Counted from the first letter of the stretch, positions 53,793 through 63,644 are shown. The stretch is 64,000 bases of DNA from Leptospiraceae bacterium (GCA_016708435.1 JADJFV010000033.1:372001-436000), one strand, 5' to 3'. Program-made: numbers and translations. The notes: generated by a model not told the origin, from the sequence alone.

Positions 53793-56700
53793 TTATTTTC
53801 GTTTGCAAATCATAAAAGTGGTATCGTCTTCCGTTTTAAAATCTTCTAAAGATTTTAAAATGCTCTGTTTGATTACTTCGACAGATTCACTTCCTTTTTC
53901 TTTGAGAATTTTTACTAAGCCATTAATCTCATACATATAACCATCAATATTTGTAGATTCAGTGATTCCGTCGGTAAATAAAAGTAATACGTCACCAGAC
54001 TCCATATTAATATGATCTACCTGGAATTCATTGTGTAAATCATAATACCCAATCCAGCTTCCGTTTGTTTCAATAATTTCTACAGTTTTTTTCTTGGCTA
54101 CATAGAGAAGTAAATCTTGGTGCATGCCTGAATAATAAATAGACCCATTTGCCTCTTTCAAAAATAAAGTTAGGGTCATGTATTTTTTAAGTTTCATTTT
54201 TTGGATATTCGAACTGATGACCTGGTTTACTTTACTTAAGAGCAGGGCAGGGTCTTTCGTTTCTAGAGAATTTAAAATGGTATGAATAGCAGTTTGAGTC
54301 ATCATCATGAGTAGCCCTGCCGTAACGCCATGTCCACTAACGTCCCCAATCACGAACCATTCTCGTCCCTCCGTTTGAATTACATCGAAATAATCGCCCC
54401 CAACTAAATCAGCGGTTAACATATAAGTAGCCACATCGAAACCAGAAAGAGTCGGAGAGATTGGAAGAAGAGAAGTCTGAATATCCTTTGCAATTTCCAT
54501 TTCAGTTGTGATTCTGGTTTTTTCTTTCGTGATGCTTTCTAAGTTTGAATATAGACTTGCATTTTCGATAGAAATTGCAGCTTGAGAGGATAATATCTTA
54601 ATTACCTCAATTCGGTCTTTGGTGAATGCACCAGACGTTAGATTATTTTCTAGATAGACGATTCCTACAATTTTTCCTTTGCTCAAGAGTGGAATACATA
54701 AGACCGATTTAGGTTTATTTTTTCTAATGTATGAATCTTTTAGTTTTCCTTCTTTTGTAACATCTTCGATTACTAGTTCTTGCTTTGTTCTATTTACGAA
54801 GTTTACTATAGATGAGGATAATAGCTCACTATCTTCTCGCAATTCTTTTCGGTCAAAGTTGATTTTATTTTCATCTGCATTCCAAGAAGTTTCAATGAAC
54901 AGTTTTTCATTTTCTTCCAATAGTAAGAAACCTATTTCTGCACCTGCGTTCTCGGCTAGGACTTTCATTAAAGAGCCAAGCAGGTTGCTTAAAATAATTT
55001 CGCCCGAAATAATCTGAGAAGCTTTTAAAATGGAAACAAAATCAAGGGAAAGGTTGGCTTCCATTTTAGTTGTGCTCTCTGTTGTTTTCTTTGAAATGTT
55101 TTTTTTGCCGCTAAAATAATCCAAATCATTTTCATTGGTTTTAGTGCTTAGAAAAGGGTATTTTTTTGCCAGTAAACCAAGTTTGCCCTTAGCCCCCCAA
55201 TTCGAAAACAGGTAATAAGCTTTTTTCAAATGCACTTGAGCAAATTCTTTTTTTCCTAATTGAAGCCAGAATTTTGCATATAGTTCATTGGCAATGGCTT
55301 CTTCTTGGGTATAATTACTTATCTTTGCTAATTCCATTGCTTGATCATAAAAGTCCTGTGCTGATTGTTTTTCTCCTAAGACTCTATGTTTTTCTGCTTC
55401 TACAAGATTCCATTTATGCGAATAATTCATTGGGGCATAAGATGCCCAGTATTCAAGTTGCGATTGATTTTTCTCCATTCTTTTCCATTCTTTTGAATCA
55501 GTAAAAGGTAAATCTCGATTATTCGCATCATGTAAAGCTAACCCTGAAAGAATTAATAAAGAATCATAGAAATATAAATTCACCTCTCCCACTGTGCCAC
55601 CGCCGGCGGTAAGGTATTCTCTTGCTTGCATTGCATCTTCTTCTGCAATAGTATAATCTTCAAATAGGTAATGGACGAATAGTTCATGAATAAAAAAATA
55701 AAATAATCTAGTTCTATCATCGGAGGCTTTTGCTTCTTCTACTGTCTTTTGACGCGATACAAGAAAATCCGTTCCTATATGATCTTCTTTCCCGCTTATT
55801 TCTAATGCAGCATTCAAAAAGATAGAACAGTAATTAGCCGCAGTTAGTTGGTTTACTTCTCTTAGCTTGTCTCTATAAGCTAGAAATTTTGTTTTTAGAG
55901 CAGGTAATGGATCCCCCAGCCAGAATGAATTCAGGCATAGAGAATAACCATTATAACCCACAAATTCTAATGCTCCCGTTTCTAGCCCGACCTGATAACC
56001 ATCTTGCAAGATCGGAATTGTTTCGTGTAAATGAAATCTTCTATGGAGCAAAAATAATCCAATTGTAATATGTGTAGCAGAGCGCATGATTTTATTCTCT
56101 GGCTCTAAAACAAGACGATAGGCGACATGTCTAAACTCATCCATAGAAGGTATATCATGAAGGATATTATTCAATAGAATGCCATAGGTTGCATAACTAA
56201 AAGCAGAAATTTGACTATTGCCGAATTGAATGGATAGGTTTACCAAAAGTATAATTAGCAATGGAAATAATGGAGAGCCAGAATTATAGCAGGATGGAAT
56301 TAGGCAGGCACCAATATTCATAATGGAAAGTATTTCTGGATCTTTCATTTTTGGGAGAGAAAAAAGTTCTTCAATCTTTCTGTCTCCAAGCAGGAAATTA
56401 ATTTCCTTCATTCCCTCTAGGTAATTCTCCGGAGTAGGTCGTTCCGGGAAATGAATATCTAACTTGGATAATATGTGTTTGCCGGTAGCAATTGCTTCTG
56501 GAAGTCTATTCTGTGATGCAAGCGCTTGGATTTTGACGAAGTAGATTGGAACTTGATCGAGTGAGTTACTTGCATTATTTAGTAAGTCTTGCATCCACTC
56601 ATTCATTAAGTCAAAGTTTCCAACAAGAGAGGCAACCTCAGAACCAAGATCATGAAAAGCCAGATTCATTTGATAGTTATCCTTCCATCCATTTGCACCG

Positions 56701-59030
56701 AGTAGTGCAATGCCATTCTTCGCATAATCAATAGTAGCCTGATAAGCGCTAGAAGCTCTTGCTTTGCGGGATGCTATTAGGTTGAGTGAGGCTAATTCTA
56801 TTCTTTCCTTTTGACTTTGTAAAAGGGAAATTCCAAAATTAAGTTGATTGACGAGAGAAAAAATATTATCTTCTTTTTCTTCTTGGGACATTCTACTTTC
56901 AAGAAGTCTACCTATTTGGAAATGAGTTTTTGCACGTTCCATTTCTGGAATGAGAGAGTAACAGGCCTGTTGAACTCTATCATGTGCAAATTTATATTCT
57001 GGAATTCTTTCTTCAATACTATTTTCGGAAGAAGGAATAAAGTCTGAATCCGAAATACTACCAATTAGAATAATAAAATTTTCCATGATTGCTGGATGTA
57101 GGTAATGAAGAGTATCCTCAATAGAATATCCTGCAACAAGCCCGACTGTCTTTAGATCAAACTGGTTTCCTATGCAAGCGGATAATCTCAATATATCTTG
57201 CGTATTCATAGCTAATAGCTGAATTTTCCCGGTCATGAATTCTACTACATTATCAGTAAAACCTCTTTTTTCGATTTTTCCTATATCCCAAGTCCAAATT
57301 CTGTTTTTATCATCGAAATATATTAGTTTTTCTTGCGCTAGAGATTTTAAAAATTCATTCAGAAAGAATGGATTTCCGGCTGTTTTTAGAAAGACTAATT
57401 TGGCAAGAGAAGTTACATCTATAATCGGCAAATTTAAAGTATCCCCTATGAGTTCAGTAACGTTCTCTAGACTGAGAGGGGAAAGAGAAATATAATTTAG
57501 AATAGCACCAGCACCTGCAATTTCTTCGAGGGTAATGGATAATGGAGATGTTACGGATACCTCGTTGTCTCGATAAGCGCCAATTAAAAACAATCCGGGA
57601 GAAGGATGACTCATTAGCAGATGCATGAGTCGTAGGGAAGCCCCATCCGCCCATTGAAGATCATCTAGAAAAATAACAAGAGGATGTTCCGGTTTTGTGA
57701 ATACTTTAATGAATGTCTGGAACACTAGATTGAAGCGATTCTGTGATTCGTTTACTCCAAGTTCGGCTAATGGCGGTTGTTCGCCAATGATGATTTCAAT
57801 GTCAGGAATTACATCTACGATTACTTGCGCATTTTCGCCGAGAGATATTATTAGCTTTTGTTTCCAATCTTCCAATTGTTGCTGGCTTTCGGATAATAGC
57901 TGTTTGACTAGGTCTTGAAATATGTTTACGAATGCTTTATAGGGAATGTTTCGATTGTATTGATCAAACTTTCCGGAAATGAAGTATCCTCGCCTTTCCG
58001 TGATGGGTCTATGTATTTCGTTGACTAATGCAGATTTGCCTATACCGGAATATCCTGCAATCAGAAGCATTTCGCTTTTGTCGGACACAACACGATCAAA
58101 TGCATCGAGTAAAACTTCCAATTCTTTTTCTCTACCGTAAAGTTTTTGCGGAATCTGAAATTTGCTAGAAGTATCTTTTGTTCCAAGCTCAGTAAAAGAA
58201 GGGATATAATTCTCTATGCCAGAACTGATAATAGCAAGATCATATTGTATGCCGCTACTACTCAAGTATCTGTCTTCAGAAGTCTTAGAAATCAATTTCA
58301 TAACTAAATCGGAAAGAGGAATTGGAATGGAAGGGTCAATTTCACAAGGAGGAATTGCATGTCTAGCAATATGGGAATGAACCAATTCCATTGAGTCACT
58401 GTAGTCAAATGGTAATTTGCCGGTAAGAAATTCATAGAAGGTAATACCGAGAGAATAAAAATCAGTTCTGTAATCAATCGTTCGATTCATTCTACCCGTT
58501 TGTTCAGGAGAAATATAAGATAGAGTTCCTTCTAGAACATTTACATTTTCCAACATAACATTTTCTATGGCATAGGTAGTAGAAATTTCAAAGTCGATTA
58601 GTTTTAGAACTTCTGTATTTTGATTGTAAATAAAATTGGAAGGATTTATATCTTTGTGAATGATATTATTTTTGTGAACATCTTTAATTGCACTTACCGT
58701 TAGAGCTGCAATTTTAAAAAATTCGGCTAATCTGAATTTGCCTCTGCGATATTCTTTTAGAGATATAGCGTCAATATCCTCCATAGCAATTGCTAATCGG
58801 TTTTCTTGTTTTTCTAAGCTATAGACTTTTATAATATAAGGAGAATCTATTTGAGAAAGAATGTTAAATTCATGATTTAGCTTTGCGATTACAGCAGGAG
58901 AGGGAAATTCACTTTTGATTAGTTTTAGAATTGCTTTAGTGCCGTTCTTCTTGTGAACTGCTTTCTGTATTTCTACAAAATTGGTTTCATAGATTTTTGT
59001 TTGAACTTCATAATTTCCAAATTCTTGCAT
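53793..59030 (-). CDS. Giant Ser/Thr kinase - AAA ATPase - GAF - SpoIIE phosphatase
   Basis: A 1745-residue cytosolic signalling protein. A Ser/Thr kinase domain (about 1-270) has HKDINPSNF in place of HRDLKPEN and LIDFEIS in place of DFG, and lacks a clear Gly-rich loop. A STAND-type AAA ATPase (about 290-700) follows with Walker A GYSGIGKS and Walker B VIFLDDLQWAD. Then comes a long alpha-helical region (about 700-1340) of helical-repeat type, a GAF domain (about 1360-1500), and a C-terminal SpoIIE phosphatase (about 1530-1745: GGDYFDVIQTE, GDVSGHGVTAGLL, LLFTDGITE, DDTTFMICK). The architecture is known from Leptospira and cyanobacteria. It could dephosphorylate the STAS protein encoded two genes downstream. 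The kinase half may be weakly active or inactive. Confidence 0.92.
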   Translation of the reverse strand: MQEFGNYEVQTKIYETNFVEIQKAVHKKNGTKAILKLIKSEFPSPAVIAKLNHEFNILSQIDSPYIIKVYSLEKQENRLAIAMEDIDAISLKEYRRGKFRLAEFFKIAALTVSAIKDVHKNNIIHKDINPSNFIYNQNTEVLKLIDFEISTTYAIENVMLENVNVLEGTLSYISPEQTGRMNRTIDYRTDFYSLGITFYEFLTGKLPFDYSDSMELVHSHIARHAIPPCEIDPSIPIPLSDLVMKLISKTSEDRYLSSSGIQYDLAIISSGIENYIPSFTELGTKDTSSKFQIPQKLYGREKELEVLLDAFDRVVSDKSEMLLIAGYSGIGKSALVNEIHRPITERRGYFISGKFDQYNRNIPYKAFVNIFQDLVKQLLSESQQQLEDWKQKLIISLGENAQVIVDVIPDIEIIIGEQPPLAELGVNESQNRFNLVFQTFIKVFTKPEHPLVIFLDDLQWADGASLRLMHLLMSHPSPGLFLIGAYRDNEVSVTSPLSITLEEIAGAGAILNYISLSPLSLENVTELIGDTLNLPIIDVTSLAKLVFLKTAGNPFFLNEFLKSLAQEKLIYFDDKNRIWTWDIGKIEKRGFTDNVVEFMTGKIQLLAMNTQDILRLSACIGNQFDLKTVGLVAGYSIEDTLHYLHPAIMENFIILIGSISDSDFIPSSENSIEERIPEYKFAHDRVQQACYSLIPEMERAKTHFQIGRLLESRMSQEEKEDNIFSLVNQLNFGISLLQSQKERIELASLNLIASRKARASSAYQATIDYAKNGIALLGANGWKDNYQMNLAFHDLGSEVASLVGNFDLMNEWMQDLLNNASNSLDQVPIYFVKIQALASQNRLPEAIATGKHILSKLDIHFPERPTPENYLEGMKEINFLLGDRKIEELFSLPKMKDPEILSIMNIGACLIPSCYNSGSPLFPLLIILLVNLSIQFGNSQISAFSYATYGILLNNILHDIPSMDEFRHVAYRLVLEPENKIMRSATHITIGLFLLHRRFHLHETIPILQDGYQVGLETGALEFVGYNGYSLCLNSFWLGDPLPALKTKFLAYRDKLREVNQLTAANYCSIFLNAALEISGKEDHIGTDFLVSRQKTVEEAKASDDRTRLFYFFIHELFVHYLFEDYTIAEEDAMQAREYLTAGGGTVGEVNLYFYDSLLILSGLALHDANNRDLPFTDSKEWKRMEKNQSQLEYWASYAPMNYSHKWNLVEAEKHRVLGEKQSAQDFYDQAMELAKISNYTQEEAIANELYAKFWLQLGKKEFAQVHLKKAYYLFSNWGAKGKLGLLAKKYPFLSTKTNENDLDYFSGKKNISKKTTESTTKMEANLSLDFVSILKASQIISGEIILSNLLGSLMKVLAENAGAEIGFLLLEENEKLFIETSWNADENKINFDRKELREDSELLSSSIVNFVNRTKQELVIEDVTKEGKLKDSYIRKNKPKSVLCIPLLSKGKIVGIVYLENNLTSGAFTKDRIEVIKILSSQAAISIENASLYSNLESITKEKTRITTEMEIAKDIQTSLLPISPTLSGFDVATYMLTADLVGGDYFDVIQTEGREWFVIGDVSGHGVTAGLLMMMTQTAIHTILNSLETKDPALLLSKVNQVISSNIQKMKLKKYMTLTLFLKEANGSIYYSGMHQDLLLYVAKKKTVEIIETNGSWIGYYDLHNEFQVDHINMESGDVLLLFTDGITESTNIDGYMYEINGLVKILKEKGSESVEVIKQSILKSLEDFKTEDDTTFMICKRK

Positions 59031-59118
59031 ATTGCGCCATTAAAAAGGTATAAAATAAATTAGAAAGAAAAGAAAGGAATTTTACAAGCAATTATTAGGA
59101 GAAAAAATAAAAACGAAA

Positions 59119-60237
59119 TCAGTCAATGTTTACAAGCTCTGTTCCTTTATAATAATGAGTCAGAATATCACGATAGTCGTAATTTTTTTCAGCCATGCCC
59201 TTACTGCCCCATTGACTCATTCCTACACCATGACCAAAGCCCTGTCCTTTGATTTTAAAAAAATCGTCTTCGAATTGAATTTCAAATAGGAGAGACCGCA
59301 TAACTGTTTGTCCAACGGCTCTTCTAAATTCGACTGCATTCATGAGCGCAGTTTTTTCTTTGCCTTCTATTTCTAGTGTCTTAGCTCTACCCGATGGCGT
59401 GTATTCAGATATTTTAATTCCCTTGATTTCTTCTAGCTCGAGGGATTTTAATTTCTCTTGCAGTTGAGTGCGGCTAAGAGTAATTTTCCACTCAAAATTA
59501 GTAGCTTCTTTGCAGTGAGGAGATTCTACTGCGACTAGATAGGTTAATCCAGTGTAGCCCCAGACATGTTCGGGTGATTCCGTTTTGCCACCACTATTGC
59601 TATGATAAAAAGTCCTTGCTGGTTTATTTTGGTAAATCAAAATTTCTCCCGTTGTATCTCGGACTGCTTGGTTAGACCTGACAGTCTCCCGCTTGATTCC
59701 TCCATAGACTTGAGATTGAGTGGTAGATTCTACATGATAGGTGCTATTCGGAGCGGATAATATAGAATCGACCGCATAAGTTCTAGCTGCGACTGCCTGA
59801 GCTTTGAGAGCTTCCGTATGCCAGCTAGAAGGCATTTCCGCAGGAACAACTCCCATAAGATAGTCTTCCATTTGAACTTTATTTACAAATATAAATTTTC
59901 CAGTAGCGACCTCCGGGACTATTTCCAATTCACCATTATAAGAGAGATCTTTTAGAGTAAACACATTTGTGTCGAACGTAATTTTTACTTTTTCTTTTGT
60001 CTCAGCAGGAAGGAATAAATAGTTGTAATCCACATCGAGGTTACTACTTGTTAGCTGTAAATGAATTTTTCCTTTTGATTTGATTTCGAGTGATGTGTCA
60101 AACTTTCCAATGTTTACTTTGATTGTCTTTAATAATTCTTTGTCAATCGGCTTCCATGATTTCTGAAAGAAAGAACTACAAGAAATATATAATAAAATAA
60201 ATGCAAAGGCTAGTATGTAAGTAATAGATTTTATCAT
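59119..60237 (-). CDS. SpoIID/LytB-domain lipoprotein
   Basis: A 372-residue predicted lipoprotein. MIKSITYILAFAFILLYISC is a signal peptide with lipobox (lipidated Cys20). The SpoIID domain (about 110-370) has the family motifs VEDYLMGVVPAEMPSSWHTE and LKAQAVAARTYAVDSI, GGKTESPEHVWG, and the C-terminal GFGHGVGMSQWGSKGMAEKN followed by HYYKGTELV. SpoIID-type lytic transglycosylases cut peptidoglycan glycan chains stripped of stem peptides. In non-sporulating bacteria the domain is a general cell-wall amidase enhancer or transglycosylase. 88 nt downstream of the giant kinase/phosphatase gene start; orientation is the same but probably a separate transcript. Confidence 0.88.
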   Translation of the reverse strand: MIKSITYILAFAFILLYISCSSFFQKSWKPIDKELLKTIKVNIGKFDTSLEIKSKGKIHLQLTSSNLDVDYNYLFLPAETKEKVKITFDTNVFTLKDLSYNGELEIVPEVATGKFIFVNKVQMEDYLMGVVPAEMPSSWHTEALKAQAVAARTYAVDSILSAPNSTYHVESTTQSQVYGGIKRETVRSNQAVRDTTGEILIYQNKPARTFYHSNSGGKTESPEHVWGYTGLTYLVAVESPHCKEATNFEWKITLSRTQLQEKLKSLELEEIKGIKISEYTPSGRAKTLEIEGKEKTALMNAVEFRRAVGQTVMRSLLFEIQFEDDFFKIKGQGFGHGVGMSQWGSKGMAEKNYDYRDILTHYYKGTELVNID

Positions 60238-60269
60238 GGAGTTTAAATAATTTTTAATTTTGAATTCTC

Positions 60270-60306
60270 AATTAATTCACCTTACACAATGTGAATGAGC
60301 AGCGTT
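60270..60306. repeat. Degenerate copy of a palindromic repeat
   Basis: It matches 62004-62040 in AATTAATTCACCTT and AGCAGCGTT. The core TTCACCTTACACAATGTGAA is a decayed form of the perfect 20-bp palindrome at 62010. It lies just downstream on the upstream side of the SpoIID-like gene. Confidence 0.45.
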
Positions 60307-60414
60307 GACTAATGGTGCGCTCTTAATTCAAAATTCATAATTCAACATTCTTAATTAATAACATTATCGGGAAATTGTCAATGGGAATTTAATTTTAAGA
60401 TTTGTATATGCTTG

Positions 60415-60558
60415 CGATAAGTTGACGTTTTATCAAGTAGGGGTCAGGAAGGGCTTCCCCTATGCCCGTCGGATAACTTCCGGTTGCCCCTCGAACCCCA
60501 AGGAAGAGTATAAGAGAAGCCCTTCCTGAGTGGTAGTATGTATATCGTTATCTTATCG
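60415..60558. mobile_element. MITE-like element with 43-nt imperfect terminal inverted repeats
   Basis: CGATAAGTTGACG at 60415 and its complement at 60558 open two arms that align without gaps over 43 nt. The innermost 14 bp are perfect (TCAGGAAGGGCTTC at 60444-60457 and GAAGCCCTTCCTGA at 60516-60529). It is locally GC-richer than its surroundings. No gene is inside; no clear target-site duplication was found. Confidence 0.55.
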
Positions 60559-60580
60559 GAAGGTTATAGCATTCTTATTG

Positions 60581-61984
60581 TTATGACTCAGCTCGGTAAA
60601 TAAAAAGACAATCGGCTGCACCTTCTTTTACTTGCATGGAGCAAATAGAATCTTGGATGACAAAGGAGCCTAAATGTTCTCGATTCAAGTAGAGTTTGAC
60701 TTTATGCGTTAAGGTATCGAGTAGATTATCTAGAACATAATAATCTTTCATATCTTCCGAAAGTTTCTCCAGACGTTTTTTGAAGACTATGTTCGGCAAA
60801 GCTTTTGAATATTCTACAATGTCATTGCAGATTAAATCCAATTTATTATTTTCGGTTGAATTCAAATATTCGATGCTTGTGTTTAGATTTAGTAACAATC
60901 CACCTCGAAAATTAGAGATTGAATCTGCTACATCATCTACTTTTTTTTCTAACCTTGAGGCTACGTTTACATCTTTTCCGAAGACAGTGTATTCTCGCAA
61001 GTCAAGAGCACCGGTAAATCCTTCTTCGACTTCGGCGACATTCATTCCGATTCGAGTGCGAATTTTGATTGGTTCTGAATTCTCATGAATTTTGATTTCA
61101 CTAATGGCTAATATTCCAATTGCCGCTTGTAACATTCTGAATAAATCATTCTCAATATTTTCGGACAAAGAAAAGATTGCCATAAATGCGTCACCAGCGG
61201 TTTGCACGACGTAACCCCCATGCAGTTTAATATGAGCAGAGGCTAAGTGTTGGTATTTCTTGATTAATAGTCTTGTGGACTCTGCTTCATCAGAAGATGC
61301 AAATTGATTTACCAATTGTCCGAAGCCTTTTAGATCACTGAATAGAACTCCAATTCTTTTTTGTGCTTGCAAATGCTTTGGCTCAAGTGGGGGATAATCA
61401 TCCTTTGCCCATAATCTATTCTTAATGAATAATTGTAAAATATGACTCGGCTCATATCTATCATGCATAACCTCTGATCTACTTGCAAGTTTTTCAATTA
61501 GATTTTTTGGGATTAGCTCAATTGTTTTTAGACCAATGATTCGGCTTAGGTCTGGCATTTCAGTGATTACATAAAAGAAATTATGGTAGTAGGTGATTTC
61601 TCCGACTGTCTTCGATTCTTCGATGAAGCCAATCGTATCTTTTAATAGATTTCCTTTTGTGACTGTAGTTCCAAATATTTTTCCGAATTCTGTTGAGGCT
61701 AGGTTTTTACAATACTCCTCGGATAGATCTTTTTCAAATCGTGAAATGTGTTCTTTGATTTGAGTTTGTTCAATATCTCCTGAATTATAAATGCCATCTG
61801 TTTCTTCGATTGGGATTTGTATATCGTCTATCGTTGTGATTCTAGCACTGAAAAAATTTATATCAGACCAAATCTTGGAAGATTTATAAAAAATATAATA
61901 GGTTTCATTTATATCGGTATCCTTAATTTTTAAAATTAAGTTTAGCCGCGCCATAATTCTTGTAATACAACGGTGATTATCCAC
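60581..61984 (-). CDS. Soluble class III adenylate/guanylate cyclase-domain protein
   Basis: A 467-residue protein without membrane helices. Residues 1-~195 are a region of unknown fold with short hydrophobic strands. The cyclase homology domain (about 205-375) has GVLFSDLKGFGQLVNQFASS, with the first metal Asp, HGGYVVQTAGDAFMAIFSLS, with the second, and YTVFGKDVNVASRLEKKVDD. The usual RGIRxHxG-type region is RTRIGMNVAEVEEGFTG. The C-terminal ~90 residues are unassigned. GTG at 61984 is chosen since GGAG lies 8 nt upstream; an ATG 10 codons downstream (MARLNLILKI) is an alternative. It lies in the same direction as the CYTH gene, 180 nt downstream. Confidence 0.85.
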   Translation of the reverse strand: MDNHRCITRIMARLNLILKIKDTDINETYYIFYKSSKIWSDINFFSARITTIDDIQIPIEETDGIYNSGDIEQTQIKEHISRFEKDLSEEYCKNLASTEFGKIFGTTVTKGNLLKDTIGFIEESKTVGEITYYHNFFYVITEMPDLSRIIGLKTIELIPKNLIEKLASRSEVMHDRYEPSHILQLFIKNRLWAKDDYPPLEPKHLQAQKRIGVLFSDLKGFGQLVNQFASSDEAESTRLLIKKYQHLASAHIKLHGGYVVQTAGDAFMAIFSLSENIENDLFRMLQAAIGILAISEIKIHENSEPIKIRTRIGMNVAEVEEGFTGALDLREYTVFGKDVNVASRLEKKVDDVADSISNFRGGLLLNLNTSIEYLNSTENNKLDLICNDIVEYSKALPNIVFKKRLEKLSEDMKDYYVLDNLLDTLTHKVKLYLNREHLGSFVIQDSICSMQVKEGAADCLFIYRAES

Positions 61985-62003
61985 TTTTTTCTCCAATCTT
62001 TTT

Positions 62004-62040
62004 AATTAACTCACCTTGCGCAAGGTGAGTGACCAGCGTT
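62004..62040. repeat. Perfect 20-bp palindrome, copy of the repeat at 60270
   Basis: CTCACCTTGCGCAAGGTGAG at 62010-62029 is perfectly self-complementary. It sits 26-45 nt upstream of the cyclase GTG, so it could be an operator for a dimeric regulator as well as a repeat. It is followed by GACCAGCGTT and a further AGCGTTCCCAGCGCT palindrome. Confidence 0.5.
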
Positions 62041-62085
62041 CCCAGCGCTGAATGTGGGGTTACACCTAACGGTGGGTTCGCTGCC

Positions 62086-62134
62086 GCGGGCAGTTAGTTT
62101 CATTGCTTTATTAGATTTATCTAATATTCTTATC
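62086..62134. repeat. 49-nt block shared with 32516-32564
   Basis: GCGGGCAGTTAGTTTCATTG, then TTTATTAGATTTATCTAATA. It contains the palindrome TATTAGATTTATCTAATA and aligns without gaps to the block at 32516. It lies between the cyclase and CYTH genes. Confidence 0.5.
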
Positions 62135-62177
62135 CCCACTAAAAATTCCATTGTTTTATTCATTTGTATAAGATGAC

Positions 62178-63644
62178 TTAATTCATTGTTGCTTTTTTTA
62201 GGATCATCTTATACATAGTGTCTTTTCTGTTGGTTGTTATACCGCAACAAGGACTTTTGATATTCATTTTTGTTAGATCATATCGTTTGTCTTCTAGGTT
62301 TCGAAGGTTCTTATACGCAACGGAATAAATTTCTTCTACGTGAATGTCTAAAAGCTCTGGAGGCATTTCAGAAGAAAAATTATAGAATGTTACATCACGG
62401 ACAGTTTTCGCAAGACCTCTGCCGTCTATCGTTGCATTTTTATTTCCAATGCTAAAATTCAATTGGATTTTATTGTAAAATTCTTTGTCACCTGCAATAT
62501 CGAGCAAACTCAATGTTTGCTTCTCTAGAAAGTTTTCCATTTGTTTAATGATTCTTTCTCCTTGTTTCAAATCATTGGTTGCTTTGAATTGAAATAAAAG
62601 CATGATTTCACTTTCCGGTAAAAGAATTTTCCATAAATGAAAACCATCATTGTCTTTGTTCATTTTTTTTAAGAGAGTTTGGATGTATACAGAGGCAAAC
62701 TTAATTATTTTAGCTCTACCTTCTAGAAATGCTTCCTTTCCTGCTTTGCCTTGTAGTTTAAAATCAGGATGAGGATAATAAGAAGCAATGCTTGGAACAA
62801 AAAAATAATTTCCCGGATCTGCGGCTAATTGTGCCTTGACTATATCAGCTAAATGGTTTGCCCCGTTTGTCCAATCTATAATATTTGTGGAATCATTGAA
62901 GTTTGATTTTTGCACATGCTCAAGAACTCGCCTGAATTTCGGAAGTATGATTCTATTCTTTATGAAGTCAAAATCTTGGTTCGTATAATCACGAATAACC
63001 TCAACAAAGTAATCTAGAATTTTATCCGTTATTTTATCGAAAGAGCTAAATCCTTCTGATTTATTCTTAGAATTACGGGCTTCAATTTCTAATTCGTAGA
63101 GGGTAACATTGTTTGGAATAGAAATGCAATCAATTGCTATCTCGCAAATTTCTTGATTATCAATGAATGCAGAAAAACGACTCGTATCCACAGTGAAGCG
63201 GCAGAGTTCTTTCATAAGTGAGCCATCTATGTCTGCAAAAATTCCTGCCTTCACGACTGCTTCGTGTGTTTTTATCGAATCCACTGAGGATGAGGCAAAG
63301 ATTGCTTCTCCTTCAGTGAGCGTTAACTTGTAATTATTCTCTACTCTACCTGTTAGAGAAGGATTCTCAAAACCGTATTCAGGTTTTTTGAAGGTGATAA
63401 AAAAATCATTCTCTCTTTTGCGAACGCTGAATTGTGCTTTTTTATTTAATAAATCCAAGGCGGGCGTATCAAAATAAATATAAGGTCTAGTCTTCTTACT
63501 CTTTGCAGTGAATCGAATTTTCTGATTGGACTGAATGGATAATTCTTTGAAAGATTCATTGTTTAAAACTTTATAAATCTGTTCGGTTAAAATATATTTG
63601 TATTCGTATTCTTTTTGTATACCTTCGCTAGAAGCTTCATTCAC
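62178..63644 (-). CDS. CYTH-domain protein with unrecognised C-terminal half
   Basis: A 488-residue soluble protein. The N-terminal ~220 residues look like a CYTH (triphosphate tunnel) domain: the EYEYKY motif (ExExK) near the start, RKRENDFFITFKKP, and LYELEIEARN as a later acidic strand. CYTH enzymes act on nucleoside, thiamine or inorganic triphosphates, and class IV adenylyl cyclases belong here. Residues about 225-488 (PKFRRVLEHVQKSNFNDSTN; FVPSIASYYPHPDFKLQGKA; KSPCCGITTNRKDTMYKMIL) are not recognised; a CCGIT motif is close to the end. The start is uncertain: GTG at 63644 lacks a Shine-Dalgarno, and an ATG at 63685 is in another frame (see findings). Next to the class III cyclase. Confidence 0.75.
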   Translation of the reverse strand: MNEASSEGIQKEYEYKYILTEQIYKVLNNESFKELSIQSNQKIRFTAKSKKTRPYIYFDTPALDLLNKKAQFSVRKRENDFFITFKKPEYGFENPSLTGRVENNYKLTLTEGEAIFASSSVDSIKTHEAVVKAGIFADIDGSLMKELCRFTVDTSRFSAFIDNQEICEIAIDCISIPNNVTLYELEIEARNSKNKSEGFSSFDKITDKILDYFVEVIRDYTNQDFDFIKNRIILPKFRRVLEHVQKSNFNDSTNIIDWTNGANHLADIVKAQLAADPGNYFFVPSIASYYPHPDFKLQGKAGKEAFLEGRAKIIKFASVYIQTLLKKMNKDNDGFHLWKILLPESEIMLLFQFKATNDLKQGERIIKQMENFLEKQTLSLLDIAGDKEFYNKIQLNFSIGNKNATIDGRGLAKTVRDVTFYNFSSEMPPELLDIHVEEIYSVAYKNLRNLEDKRYDLTKMNIKSPCCGITTNRKDTMYKMILKKATMN

